From an uncultured Eubacteriales bacterium (GTDB lineage Bacteria > Bacillota > Clostridia > Oscillospirales > Acutalibacteraceae), in the NCBI GenBank assembly GCA_905198155.1, contig CAJKBQ010000004.1, positions 1 through 64,000 of the forward strand: a stretch of 64,000 nucleotides of DNA. Reading direction: 5' to 3'. Below the pieces are notes generated by a model. That model was not told where the DNA came from and searched no databases. It saw nothing but the letters and a program-made list of their open reading frames with translations. Shown one piece after another: positions 36,517 through 44,181 of this stretch. Numbering within the stretch: the first letter of the stretch is position 1; each line of letters opens with the position of its first letter. The position numbers and the translations under genes are program-made.

Positions 36517-36541
36517 AATTTCGGAAGCGGCTTCCGAAATT
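36517..36541. repeat. Palindrome copy 3, perfect 12-bp arms
   Basis: Arm AATTTCGGAAGC, central G, then the exact complement, starting 3 nt after the stop codon. A non-coding copy argues for a DNA-level function. The rest of the gap to the primase also has a TAGCCCGG/CCGGGCTA hairpin (36577-36600). Confidence 0.85.
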
Positions 36542-36622
36542 CCTTCCTTCAAGCCGCTGCGGGCAGGCGCCGTACATAGCCCGGACATTTTGCCGGGCTA
36601 AATCTTACGAAGGAGTGATAGC

Positions 36623-37213
36623 ATGCCACAAATCGAAATCATTAAAGCAAAGGTTGCACCTGCCGACGCCGCACGACAGTACGGATTGACCGTACACAGG
36701 AACGGGATGGCGCTATGCCCGTTCCACAACGACACCAACCCGAGCATGAAGCTCTATGACGACCACTTCTACTGCTTCGCCTGCGGGGCGCACGGGGATG
36801 TCATCGACCTGTCAGCAAAGCTTCTGGGGCTGAGCTTTACGGAGGTTATTCACCGTATTGCCGTGGATTTTGGTATTGACCCGGACAAGCCGCCGACTTT
36901 GATGCCGGTAAGACCGTATCTCGCGCAGTTCCGGAAGGACGAAACGCTGTGCATTTCAGTTCTCACGGAATATGAGCAGCTGCTCCGCCGCTGGAAGACC
37001 GAATACGCACCGAAAACGCCGGATGAAGAATTCGACGACCGTTTCGTGGAAGCCTGTCAGATGCTCGACACAATCGAGTATTTGGCAGATTTTTTATGCG
37101 CCGCAACATTGGAGGAGCGCGTAAAAACCGTGGACGACCTGCTTCAAAACGGTCTGATAGAAAAGCTGCGTTACAGATTGGAGGGGGTGCATGCCAATGG
37201 ACGAGCTGCTTGA
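36623..37213 (+). CDS. CHC2 zinc-finger primase-like protein
   Basis: A 196-aa protein whose first 80 residues are a DnaG-type CHC2 zinc finger: CPFHNDTNPS (near 32) and FYCFACGAHGDVIDL (near 49). DnaG-type zinc fingers read template DNA during primer synthesis. The TOPRIM catalytic part of DnaG is missing, so it probably works with the helicase/primase encoded next, which it overlaps by 23 nt. AAGGAG precedes the ATG. Confidence 0.85.
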   Translation: MPQIEIIKAKVAPADAARQYGLTVHRNGMALCPFHNDTNPSMKLYDDHFYCFACGAHGDVIDLSAKLLGLSFTEVIHRIAVDFGIDPDKPPTLMPVRPYLAQFRKDETLCISVLTEYEQLLRRWKTEYAPKTPDEEFDDRFVEACQMLDTIEYLADFLCAATLEERVKTVDDLLQNGLIEKLRYRLEGVHANGRAA

Positions 37214-38516
37214 TTGCCCAATCTGGTGGAACGGAAAAGATATTGTCGAGGCGGCATTCTGCGAAGAGTTCACACGCAATCATCAGCTCGCTTATGATTG
37301 CAGCGCCTTCTTTACACCGGAGGGACACATGACGGACGAGCGCCCGTTGAAACAGAAAATCTATCATGAGCTGAAAATCTGCGCCGTCAAAAACGTACCG
37401 CACACCATCAACAATATCGTGGAGCTTTTGAAATTCTACAGTACGGGTATCGATCTTGCGCCGCAGCAGGACAGAGTTCATCTTGCAAACGGAACGCTGT
37501 ATCTGGACGGGACGATTGTCCCCGGAAAGCCTGAGATCGTCCGCAGCCGTTTGCCGATCAGGTACGATCCCGATGCTCCGAGACCGGAAAAGTGGCTGCG
37601 ATTTTTGCATGACCTGTTCCATGAGGAAGATATCCCGGCTTTGCAGGAATACCTCGGATACTGCCTCATCCCCTCTACCAAAGGTCAGAGAATGATGATT
37701 ATCAAGGGAAAGGGCGGCGAAGGAAAAAGCCAGATCGGCAGCGTCATGAACGCTGTCTTCGGCAGCAACATGAAGGACGGCAGCATCGGAAAAGTCTCGG
37801 AAAACCGATTCGCCCGCGCCGACCTTGAACACCAGCTTCTTATGATCGATGACGATATGAAAATGGAAGCGCTGAAACAGACCAACTATGTAAAATCCAT
37901 CGTTACCGCACAGGGGAAAATGGATTTGGAACGCAAGGGCAAGCAGAGCTATCAGGGCTGGATGTTCTGCCGACTGCTCGCCTTCTCCAACGGAGATTTG
38001 CAGGCGCTTTATGACCGCTCCAACGGCTTTTACCGCCGTCAGCTCATTCTGACCACGAAAGAAAAGGCGACAGACAGGATGGATGATCCGGATATCGCCG
38101 ACAAAATGAAGGATGAGGCGGAGGGCGTTTTTCTCTGGATGTTTGCGGGATTGCAGCGGCTTGTTTCAAACAAATTCCAATTCACGGAAAGTGAGCGCAT
38201 CCGCAATAACCGCGAGTACGTAAAACGGGACTCCAACAACCTGATCGATTTTATGGAGGATGAGGGCTATGTGCGGCTCAAAGCCGATTGCAGTGCCTCT
38301 TCCAAGGAAATCTATGAAACCTATGCCATCTGGTGTGAGGAAAATGCAATGACGCCTTTGAAGCCCCGTTCCGTCAGTGATTTTCTGGTGGAGAACGAGA
38401 AGAAATACAATCTCGAGCACACCAACACCATTACGAATTCTGCCGGACGGCGCGTCTGGGGATTTCTCGGAATCGAGCTGTTGGTGAAACCCTACTGTAA
38501 CAGCAGCTTGCGGTAA
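37191..38516 (+). CDS. P4/D5-type primase-helicase of the element
   Basis: A 441-aa SF3-type replication helicase. The D5_N-like region spans about 60-150 (LAPQQDRVHLANGTLYLDGT), followed by Walker A IIKGKGGEGKSQIG near residue 170, the acidic Walker B-like LLMIDDDM and the sensor-type LAFSNGD. Related proteins in phages and mobilizable elements start autonomous replication. It starts inside the CHC2 gene, and an ATG two codons later is also possible. The 18-bp inverted repeat follows the stop. Confidence 0.85.
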   Translation: MPMDELLDCPIWWNGKDIVEAAFCEEFTRNHQLAYDCSAFFTPEGHMTDERPLKQKIYHELKICAVKNVPHTINNIVELLKFYSTGIDLAPQQDRVHLANGTLYLDGTIVPGKPEIVRSRLPIRYDPDAPRPEKWLRFLHDLFHEEDIPALQEYLGYCLIPSTKGQRMMIIKGKGGEGKSQIGSVMNAVFGSNMKDGSIGKVSENRFARADLEHQLLMIDDDMKMEALKQTNYVKSIVTAQGKMDLERKGKQSYQGWMFCRLLAFSNGDLQALYDRSNGFYRRQLILTTKEKATDRMDDPDIADKMKDEAEGVFLWMFAGLQRLVSNKFQFTESERIRNNREYVKRDSNNLIDFMEDEGYVRLKADCSASSKEIYETYAIWCEENAMTPLKPRSVSDFLVENEKKYNLEHTNTITNSAGRRVWGFLGIELLVKPYCNSSLR

Positions 38517-38524
38517 AACGATAT

Positions 38525-38542
38525 GTACGTATGTACACAGCG
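38525..38542 (-). repeat. 18-bp inverted repeat, right copy
   Basis: Reverse complement of 35871-35888, between the primase/helicase and the DUF3847 gene. The pair brackets the replication module. Confidence 0.75.
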
Positions 38543-38577
38543 AGAAGGCGATGTTCGCCAATATACAGGAGGTGCCG

Positions 38578-38882
38578 ATGAACAAGGAGCTTGAACGACT
38601 GAATGATGAAAAACCCGTAATGAGGCAAAGATGCGACAACTGAAAAATGAGATCAAGGCTATGGAAGCCGCTGAAAAAGGGCTTCTCCGGAAGCAGCGGA
38701 ACCGGAGAATCTTCACTCGCGGCGGGATGTTGGAAGCATTCCTTCTGAAACCGCTGCTGCTGACCGACAAACAGGTACACGAGCTCCTGCTCACGGCGTT
38801 CCGTCAGCCTGCCGTTGACGCGCTCCTAAAGGCGATGATCCAAAACGCCGGAAAAGAAGACACCGGGGATGAGACCCGATGA
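38578..38882 (+). pseudogene. DUF3847-like gene, frameshifted in an A run
   Basis: The start at 38578 has a strong GGAGG but the frame stops after 21 codons. The family sequence continues in the -1 frame: MNKELERLNDEK joins TRNEAK then MRQLKNEIKAMEA at a run of five A (GAAAAACCC). The second frame (ATG at 38631) encodes TRGGMLEAFLLKPLLLTDKQ, typical of DUF3847. A lost or gained A is the simplest reading; re-start at 38631 or a sequencing error are alternatives. Such genes usually precede MobA/MobL relaxases. Confidence 0.7.
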
Positions 38883-38885
38883 AAG

Positions 38886-38915
38886 AGGGCGCAATTATAC
38901 ACCGGTTTCCCGGTG
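38886..38915 (-). other. Candidate MOBQ-type oriT
   Basis: On the minus strand, a perfect hairpin CACCGG-GAAA-CCGGTG (38900-38915) is followed by TATAATTGCGCCCT. This is the layout of the R1162/RSF1010 oriT, where an inverted repeat precedes TAAGTGCG/CCCT and nicking occurs between G and C. It lies 126 nt from the relaxase gene. Two further small hairpins lie between (CAGGGG/CCCCTG near 38961 and GTCGC/GCGAC near 39002). Confidence 0.7.
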
Positions 38916-39040
38916 CTCTTGCGTTTACAAGGTTGTTGGATTCTCGCAGGCTCCAATCACAGGGGCAAGCCCCTGCGCCGTTCCGGCTACCCTGTTTTAA
39001 GGTCGCAAAGCGCGACTTGTGGGAATGGAGGTGATTCATT

Positions 39041-40570
39041 ATCGCATGTCCGCATTTTTCAATCTCTATCCGGCAAAGAAGCAAACCGCAGTCCGCCGTT
39101 GCCGGAGCCGCCTATCAGAGCGGCGAAAAGTTTTTCAGCGAGTACGACTTGAAGACAAAAAACTACAGCTATAAATCCGGCGAGGTCTTGGCAAAAGGCA
39201 TTCTCCTTCCACCCAATGCTCCGCCGGAATACGCAGACCGTCAGGCACTGTGGAATGCCGCCGAGAAGGTCGAAGGACAATGGAACGCCCAGCTTGCGCG
39301 GGGAATCATCATGGCGCTGCCAATAGAACTGCCCAAAAACGAATATGAAGCCTTGATCCGCGATTACTGCCGGGAGCAATTTGTCTCCCGCGGCATGATC
39401 GCGGACTTTGCGATTCACGACAAAGGCGACGGCAATCCTCACGCGCATATTCTGCTGACAATGCGGGCGATGAACGAAAACGGGAAGTGGCTTCCGAAAG
39501 CGCGCAAGGTTTACGATCTCGACGAAAACGGCGAACGCATCCGGCTCCCGTCCGGCGAATGGAAAAGCCATAAGGAAAACACCGTTGACTGGAACGACAG
39601 AAAGTACGCCGAGGTTTGGCGTACCGAATGGGCGAAGGCGGTCAATCGGTATTTTGAGAAAAACGGTATCCCCGAACGGCTCGATCTTCGCTCCTTTGAG
39701 CGCCAGGGCAAGGCGGAGCTTCCGACGATTCATCTCGGTCCGGCGGTCGCCCACATGGAGGAAAAAGGAATCCGCACGGAGATCGGTGAATACAACCGCC
39801 GGATAAAAGAGCATAACAGCGCGCTTTCTTCGCTGCGGCGACTGCTGACCGATCTGTCCGCCTGGCTCAAATCCGTGGTGCGGAAGATTTCGGAATTCAC
39901 CGAGAAAGAAGCACCCCAGCCCACGATTCTGGATTTTGTCAATGCCTATTATGATATGAGAAAGAATCAGCGTTTTGACTGGAATAAATACGCGAAACAA
40001 AAAGGTTCTGTCGTAGATTTGAAGCAACGTTCTAAAATCTTCAACTGGCTGCAGGAAACAGGGATCACAACTATGGAAGATTTCAAGGTCATGCTTAAAT
40101 CCCAACAGCCGATTATCGACAAAGTCAAAGCCAACGAAAAGCGCATCAAGCGTCTGGAAACCGGCATCGGTTATATCGACACCAGCGCACGCCTGAAGCC
40201 GATTGCCGATAAATCCAAGCGTGGATTCAAAAGTATAAGAGAAAAGTATGCAGAGGCACACGGGGACGAACTCGCCGAATACAACAAAGCAATTCGGTAT
40301 TTGAAAGCAAACAACATCACCAACGAAGACCGTGAAAAGCTTGCAGCCGAAGTGCGGATGCTCAAAAAGGAAAACAAGAAGCTCAATGACCAACTGCAAT
40401 CTGCAAATATGGATTCGGAAATTATCCGGCAAATCCGGTATTGTGTGGACACAGTGCTCCATGAAGCAGAGATTCCAGAGAAAAAAGAAAGTGTCATGGT
40501 GATGTTGAAAGCAGATAGGACACCCGCACCGCAGAAAAGGATTCACAAAAAAGAGGAGCTGTCAATGTAA
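39041..40570 (+). CDS. mobA: MobA/MobL (MOBQ) relaxase with a non-ATG start
   Basis: A 509-aa relaxase that would nick oriT and lead strand transfer. The family frame begins (I/M)ACPHFSISI and contains QSAVAGAAYQSGEK, placing the tyrosine at position 25, the same position as catalytic Y25 of R1162 MobA. The metal-binding HxH is in GNPHAHILLTMR. A GGAGGTG site lies 7 nt before ATC at 39041, where related genes have ATG; ATT at 39038 is the only other candidate before an in-frame stop. The first in-frame Met (39149 region) would lose the catalytic tyrosine. The C-terminal third is predicted coiled-coil. Confidence 0.85.
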   Translation: MACPHFSISIRQRSKPQSAVAGAAYQSGEKFFSEYDLKTKNYSYKSGEVLAKGILLPPNAPPEYADRQALWNAAEKVEGQWNAQLARGIIMALPIELPKNEYEALIRDYCREQFVSRGMIADFAIHDKGDGNPHAHILLTMRAMNENGKWLPKARKVYDLDENGERIRLPSGEWKSHKENTVDWNDRKYAEVWRTEWAKAVNRYFEKNGIPERLDLRSFERQGKAELPTIHLGPAVAHMEEKGIRTEIGEYNRRIKEHNSALSSLRRLLTDLSAWLKSVVRKISEFTEKEAPQPTILDFVNAYYDMRKNQRFDWNKYAKQKGSVVDLKQRSKIFNWLQETGITTMEDFKVMLKSQQPIIDKVKANEKRIKRLETGIGYIDTSARLKPIADKSKRGFKSIREKYAEAHGDELAEYNKAIRYLKANNITNEDREKLAAEVRMLKKENKKLNDQLQSANMDSEIIRQIRYCVDTVLHEAEIPEKKESVMVMLKADRTPAPQKRIHKKEELSM

Positions 40571-40678
40571 CCGCAAGGATGATTTGACTTGAGCCTCGAT
40601 TCATCAAAGACAGCAGAAATAAGACATCGTCATCGCAGTACGTGGATGACAGAAAGTGAGTTGTATATGAAATAATGC

Positions 40679-40936
40679 TTGAATAGCTGGCTGGCTGGAA
40701 AGGACTTGTATTTGGAAAACTACAGGAACGAATTGATGCAGGATCGAAACTTTATTCGCTGCTCCGTTATGATAGCTGAACTGCTGTTAAAATATAAGAC
40801 GAAAGAAATCGGTGATACGGAGGATAACGGGGAACCCACCGGTTCCCCGCCCTCGGAATTTACATATAGGTACTTGATAATATCTGTGTCATTGTTTATA
40901 ATAAACCCATATAGAAAAATACTACTGACAATATAA
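40679..40936 (+). CDS. Small hypothetical protein, possibly truncated
   Basis: An 85-aa frame from a TTG start, or 66 aa from the ATG at 40736. The segment RNFIRCSVMIAELLLKYKTKE resembles small helical proteins found near recombinases on clostridial elements. The C-terminal 35 residues look non-native and include a hairpin-encoding stretch (CGGGGAACC / GGTTCCCCG, 40825-40846). Weak evidence for a real gene. The rest of the 40.57-40.99 kb gap holds only the recombinase promoter. Confidence 0.35.
   Translation: MNSWLAGKDLYLENYRNELMQDRNFIRCSVMIAELLLKYKTKEIGDTEDNGEPTGSPPSEFTYRYLIISVSLFIINPYRKILLTI
40874..40902 (+). promoter_or_regulatory. Recombinase promoter
   Basis: TTGATA (40874-40879), 17 nt, TATAAT (40897-40902), 85 nt before the recombinase ATG. 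Confidence 0.8.
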
Positions 40937-40987
40937 TGAAACATGGAAAAGCGTTAGAGGATTTTACGGAAAGGAGATGAGCTGTTC

Positions 40988-42306
40988 ATGGAGAACGCAT
41001 ATATCTATACTCGTGTTTCCACGCTCATACAGGTGGATGGCTTCTCTCTTGATGCGCAGGAAGAAGAAATCAGAGACTTTGCCAAGAGGCGGGACATCAG
41101 CATCGTAGGAAAATACTCTGATGAAGGCAAATCCGGCAAGAACGCCGAACACAGACCTGCGTTCAGCCAAATGATGGAGGATATATCACCCGCAAGCTGA
41201 ATGATGAAAATGTAACGAGGCAGCAGCGCGGAAATACAAAGATTTCCGGGTTTACTGATAGAACGATCCGGGCTATTCTGAAAAATCCTGTCTACGAAGG
41301 CAAGATTGCCTATGGCCGCCGCCATACGGTAAAAGTTGAGGGTACAAACAACGAGACAAAGGTCGTAAAACAGGATGACGAAAGTAAAATCATACTGGTC
41401 GATGGCTTACACGACGCAATTATATCCGAGGAAACCTTTGAAAGAGCCCAGAGTCTTCTTGCAAAACGCGCAGCCCACAGGAAAACCCGCAGTGACAGCA
41501 CCAATATTTATCCGTTGACGGGCCTCATCAAATGCCCGGATTGCGGCAAAAACCTTTTCGGGTATACGGCTCCGCAAAGGCCGCGAAAAAACGGAAAGGA
41601 AGGCTTTTATCCCCGGTATATTTCCTATCGCTGTATTTCCGGCAGAGACCGAAACGGACTGATCTGTTCATTGGCAAACAAGTATTACAGTGGCACTAAG
41701 CTGGAAAAGGAGGTGCGCGATGTTATCTCCGCGATGGTAACGATCCCGGAATTTGTAGAATTGATCTCAAAGAAAGTAGACTGTGAAACCGATATTGAGC
41801 GTCTAAGAAAGAAACGAGCCGGAATTGAAGCCGAGCACAATAAATACAGAAACAATCTCATGCAGACCGAAAAAAGACTTTCAGAGCTGGATGCCGGTGA
41901 CAGACATTATGAGAAAAAGGTTGACAGTCTGAACCGCGTATTAGATGATATCTACGACAAGCTGGATGATACTCAGACAAGGCTGGATCAGGTCGATGAC
42001 GAAATCACGATGGTACAGAAATCCACCATGACGAAGGAATCCATCTTTGAAATGCTGGAAGGGTTCAGCAAATACTACGATGTAATGTCCCCGGAGGACA
42101 AGAAAGGACTGCTGCGAGCCATGATTTCTTCCATAGAAATCAACGAGCTCCCAAAGGGAAAACGGGCAGACGGGCGTCTGATTAAAACCATCCACTTTAC
42201 ATTCCCTGTGACCTATGACGGAGAAAGTGGAGTCTTGTTTGTCAGCAATACAGGCGGTGAAGTTGAAACCGTCTGTCTCCTCACCAAACACGCAGAAAGT
42301 AAATAA
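40988..42306 (+). pseudogene. Large serine recombinase with internal deletion and frame change
   Basis: The first 66 codons encode the start of a resolvase domain with the catalytic serine in YTRVST, then pass into SPAS-stop at 41200. From about 41182 another frame encodes the recombinase domain (YITRKLNDENVTRQQ, AILKNPVYEGKIAYGRRH), a zinc-ribbon (LIKCPDCGKNLFGY) and a coiled coil, ending at 42306. Intact relatives are about 500-560 aa; only about 440 codons remain, so roughly 100 residues of the catalytic domain, including its arginines, are missing. The last codons (EVETVCLL TKHAESK) cross attR, so the final 7 residues come from host DNA. Confidence 0.88.
42265..42282 (+). other. attR of the integrated element (3' end of recombinase gene)
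   Basis: GAAACCGTCTGTCTCCTC encodes ETVCLL in the recombinase frame and pairs with attL in rlmD. The seven codons after it are inferred to be the original 3' end of rlmD. Confidence 0.7.
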
Positions 42307-42389
42307 AATCCAATCCACTCGGTCTCTTCGTCCCATTTTTATTTCCATAAAATAAAACATTCCCAATTTTCGATTTTCGAGCGAGAAAA

Positions 42390-42435
42390 GATAACAGCCC
42401 CCGTTCTGCTGCAAATTTGCCGCAGGACGGGGACT
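42390..42435 (-). terminator. Terminator of transporter operon A
   Basis: Minus-strand hairpin with arms AGTCCCCGTCCTGC / GCAGAACGGGGGCT, then GTTATCTTTT, 30 nt after the solute-binding protein stop. Confidence 0.8.
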
Positions 42436-42465
42436 GAGGATTTGTGGATATGTCAGGTATCGCGA

Positions 42466-44097
42466 TTATTTGCCGCTGGTGAAGCGATCGTACGCACTCT
42501 GATACGCGCCGATCAGTTCGTCGAGGTGCAGCTTCGCAAAGCCGTCGCAGTAGTCTTTCCACACCGCGTCATCGCTCGGGTTTTTGGTTCCGGTGATAAA
42601 CGCGCCGTTCCACTCTTTGACGTACTCTTGCAACTCGGTCTGATAGGTTGTGACGACGTTCGTCTCTTCCTCGTTCATCGTGCCATACAGGAACGGTACT
42701 TCCTCTTCGTAGGGCTTGGTGTTCTTGATGTAGCCCATCTGGCGGGAGCGGTTGTTGCTCGCACCGGCCAGCACCGCATTTTTGAACGTATCGTAGCGGC
42801 CGAGGTTGGAGAAGATGATGGCGTAGCCTTGGTACGGGCCGTTGGCTTCCGCATCGTAGTCACCCGGGATGATGTAGTTGTACTCGGTATGATCTGCGTT
42901 CGCCCACTCCCACGTCACGTTTTCCGGACCGTAGGTGCCGGCGATGCCGTACATCCCGGAGCCTTTCACGACTTCTTCGCTCGCGAACAGCACGTCGAGC
43001 ATCTGGCAGATTTCCTTGGCGTATTTCGACTCCGCGTTGACCGCCGTACCGGTCGGCGCAATCACGTTGCCGGCGTAGATTTTCCGCTCACTGTCGTACT
43101 TGGAGGTCAGCGGCGCGAGCACCTGCAGCTTTTCAAAGTCGCCGTTGAACGCAGCTTCCGTCGCATTGCCCCAGCCGTCCTGGCCGAACGCCAGCTTGCG
43201 GTCGTTGATCATCGACGCTTTGGTGGAATTGTCGAGGGTGAGGTATTCCTGATGCAGCAGCCCTTCCGCATACAGCTGGTTCAGATACTGCATCGTCAGC
43301 CGGTACTGGTCGCTGTCGCGATCGTACACGACTTTGCCGTTGGCATCCGCGTAAAAGTCCGGAGAGGTCGCCGGGCCGAACGCCGAGAAGAAATAGTAGT
43401 CGCCGTTGCTGCCCCAGATGTGAGCCGAAACGTTGTCCGCATACGGCGCGCCGCCGAGTTTTTCTTTCAGCGTGACCAGCGCATCGTGGAATTCGTCCAC
43501 GGTGGTCGGCACTTTGATGTTGTACTCTTCGAGCAGGCTGGCATTGTAGTGCATCCGGACGATGGAGCTGGTGGGACCGTTGTCAATTTTCAGCAGTTTA
43601 TAGATGCCGCCGTTGGATGCCATGCAGCGTTTTTTGGCCGCAAAGTTTTCGTAGTCTTTATAGGTTTGCTGCAGGTTCGGCATCACATCGGCGTAATCTT
43701 CGTAGTTGACGATTTTTTTGCCGACGACACCCCATTCTTCGATCAGGTCATCAGTGAATCCGTCGTGGAACAGATCCGGCCAGTTGCCGGCCGCGATATA
43801 GACCGCCCGCTGATCGCCCGGGATAATCTTCCAGTCCACTTTGATGTTCGTGATTTTCTCCATCTCGTCCCAAGTGATGCGCGTGTTGGTTTTCTGGGAA
43901 CCGAACACCACACCGGAGACCGTGACTTTGTCTTTCACGAGCGGGTAGATCGACGTTTCCGCCGCGCTGGACGTGTCCGCTTTGGACTCCGTGCCGGACG
44001 GCGTGGGCACAGTCGAGCTGGCCGGCGTTTTGGCGCAGGCCGCGAGGCTCACGCACAGGCAGAGTGCCAGTGCGAGCGCGAGCAATTTTTTGTACAT
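42466..44097 (-). CDS. Extracellular solute-binding lipoprotein (LplA-type), copy A
   Basis: A 543-aa lipoprotein that would capture a sugar or oligosaccharide for the adjacent permeases. The signal peptide MYKKLLALALALCLCVSLAAC ends in a lipobox, with Cys21 as the predicted lipidated residue; a Ser/Thr/Pro-rich linker follows. The body matches the LplA/YtcQ family (AAGNWPDLFHDGF, EEWGVVGKKIVNYEDYADVMP). The ATG follows AGGAGG by 9 nt; the frame extends upstream without a site. Copy B at 46.5 kb is clearly homologous but differs most in the middle, where ligand contacts are expected. Confidence 0.92.
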   Translation of the reverse strand: MYKKLLALALALCLCVSLAACAKTPASSTVPTPSGTESKADTSSAAETSIYPLVKDKVTVSGVVFGSQKTNTRITWDEMEKITNIKVDWKIIPGDQRAVYIAAGNWPDLFHDGFTDDLIEEWGVVGKKIVNYEDYADVMPNLQQTYKDYENFAAKKRCMASNGGIYKLLKIDNGPTSSIVRMHYNASLLEEYNIKVPTTVDEFHDALVTLKEKLGGAPYADNVSAHIWGSNGDYYFFSAFGPATSPDFYADANGKVVYDRDSDQYRLTMQYLNQLYAEGLLHQEYLTLDNSTKASMINDRKLAFGQDGWGNATEAAFNGDFEKLQVLAPLTSKYDSERKIYAGNVIAPTGTAVNAESKYAKEICQMLDVLFASEEVVKGSGMYGIAGTYGPENVTWEWANADHTEYNYIIPGDYDAEANGPYQGYAIIFSNLGRYDTFKNAVLAGASNNRSRQMGYIKNTKPYEEEVPFLYGTMNEEETNVVTTYQTELQEYVKEWNGAFITGTKNPSDDAVWKDYCDGFAKLHLDELIGAYQSAYDRFTSGK

Positions 44098-44181
44098 AGT
44101 TGACTTCCTCCTAAAAAATTGAAATTTTTCTATTCGCAACGCTGCCGCTGCAGTCGGCGGCGCAGGAATCAAAGTGAGATT

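Larger units (their letters stand above)
25811..42279 (+). mobile_element. 16.5-kb integrative mobilizable element in rlmD, probably immobile
   Basis: The element is bounded by ETVCLL-encoding att sites. It contains a MOBQ-type oriT and relaxase, primase/helicase genes and a serine recombinase at the right end, but no conjugation (type IV secretion) genes, so it is an IME rather than an ICE. Cargo is a DUF4143 ATPase and a type III RM operon with two extra genes. Three lesions hit mobility-end genes: the recombinase deletion, the DUF3847 frameshift and the relaxase non-ATG start. The cargo frames are intact. Local base composition varies, with an AT-rich DUF4062-like gene, indicating a mosaic origin. 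Confidence 0.85.

Noticed and set aside
39481..39500. Possible fourth copy of the GGAAGC/GCTTCC palindrome in the relaxase gene
   Set aside because: Only GGAAGTGGCTTCCGAAA matches, the arms are imperfect and the bases are fixed by conserved codons (GKWLPKA).
25811..42279. Calling the element an ICE (conjugative)
   Set aside because: Only oriT, relaxase and replication genes are present. No type IV secretion, coupling protein or VirB4-like gene is seen, so IME is the supported term.
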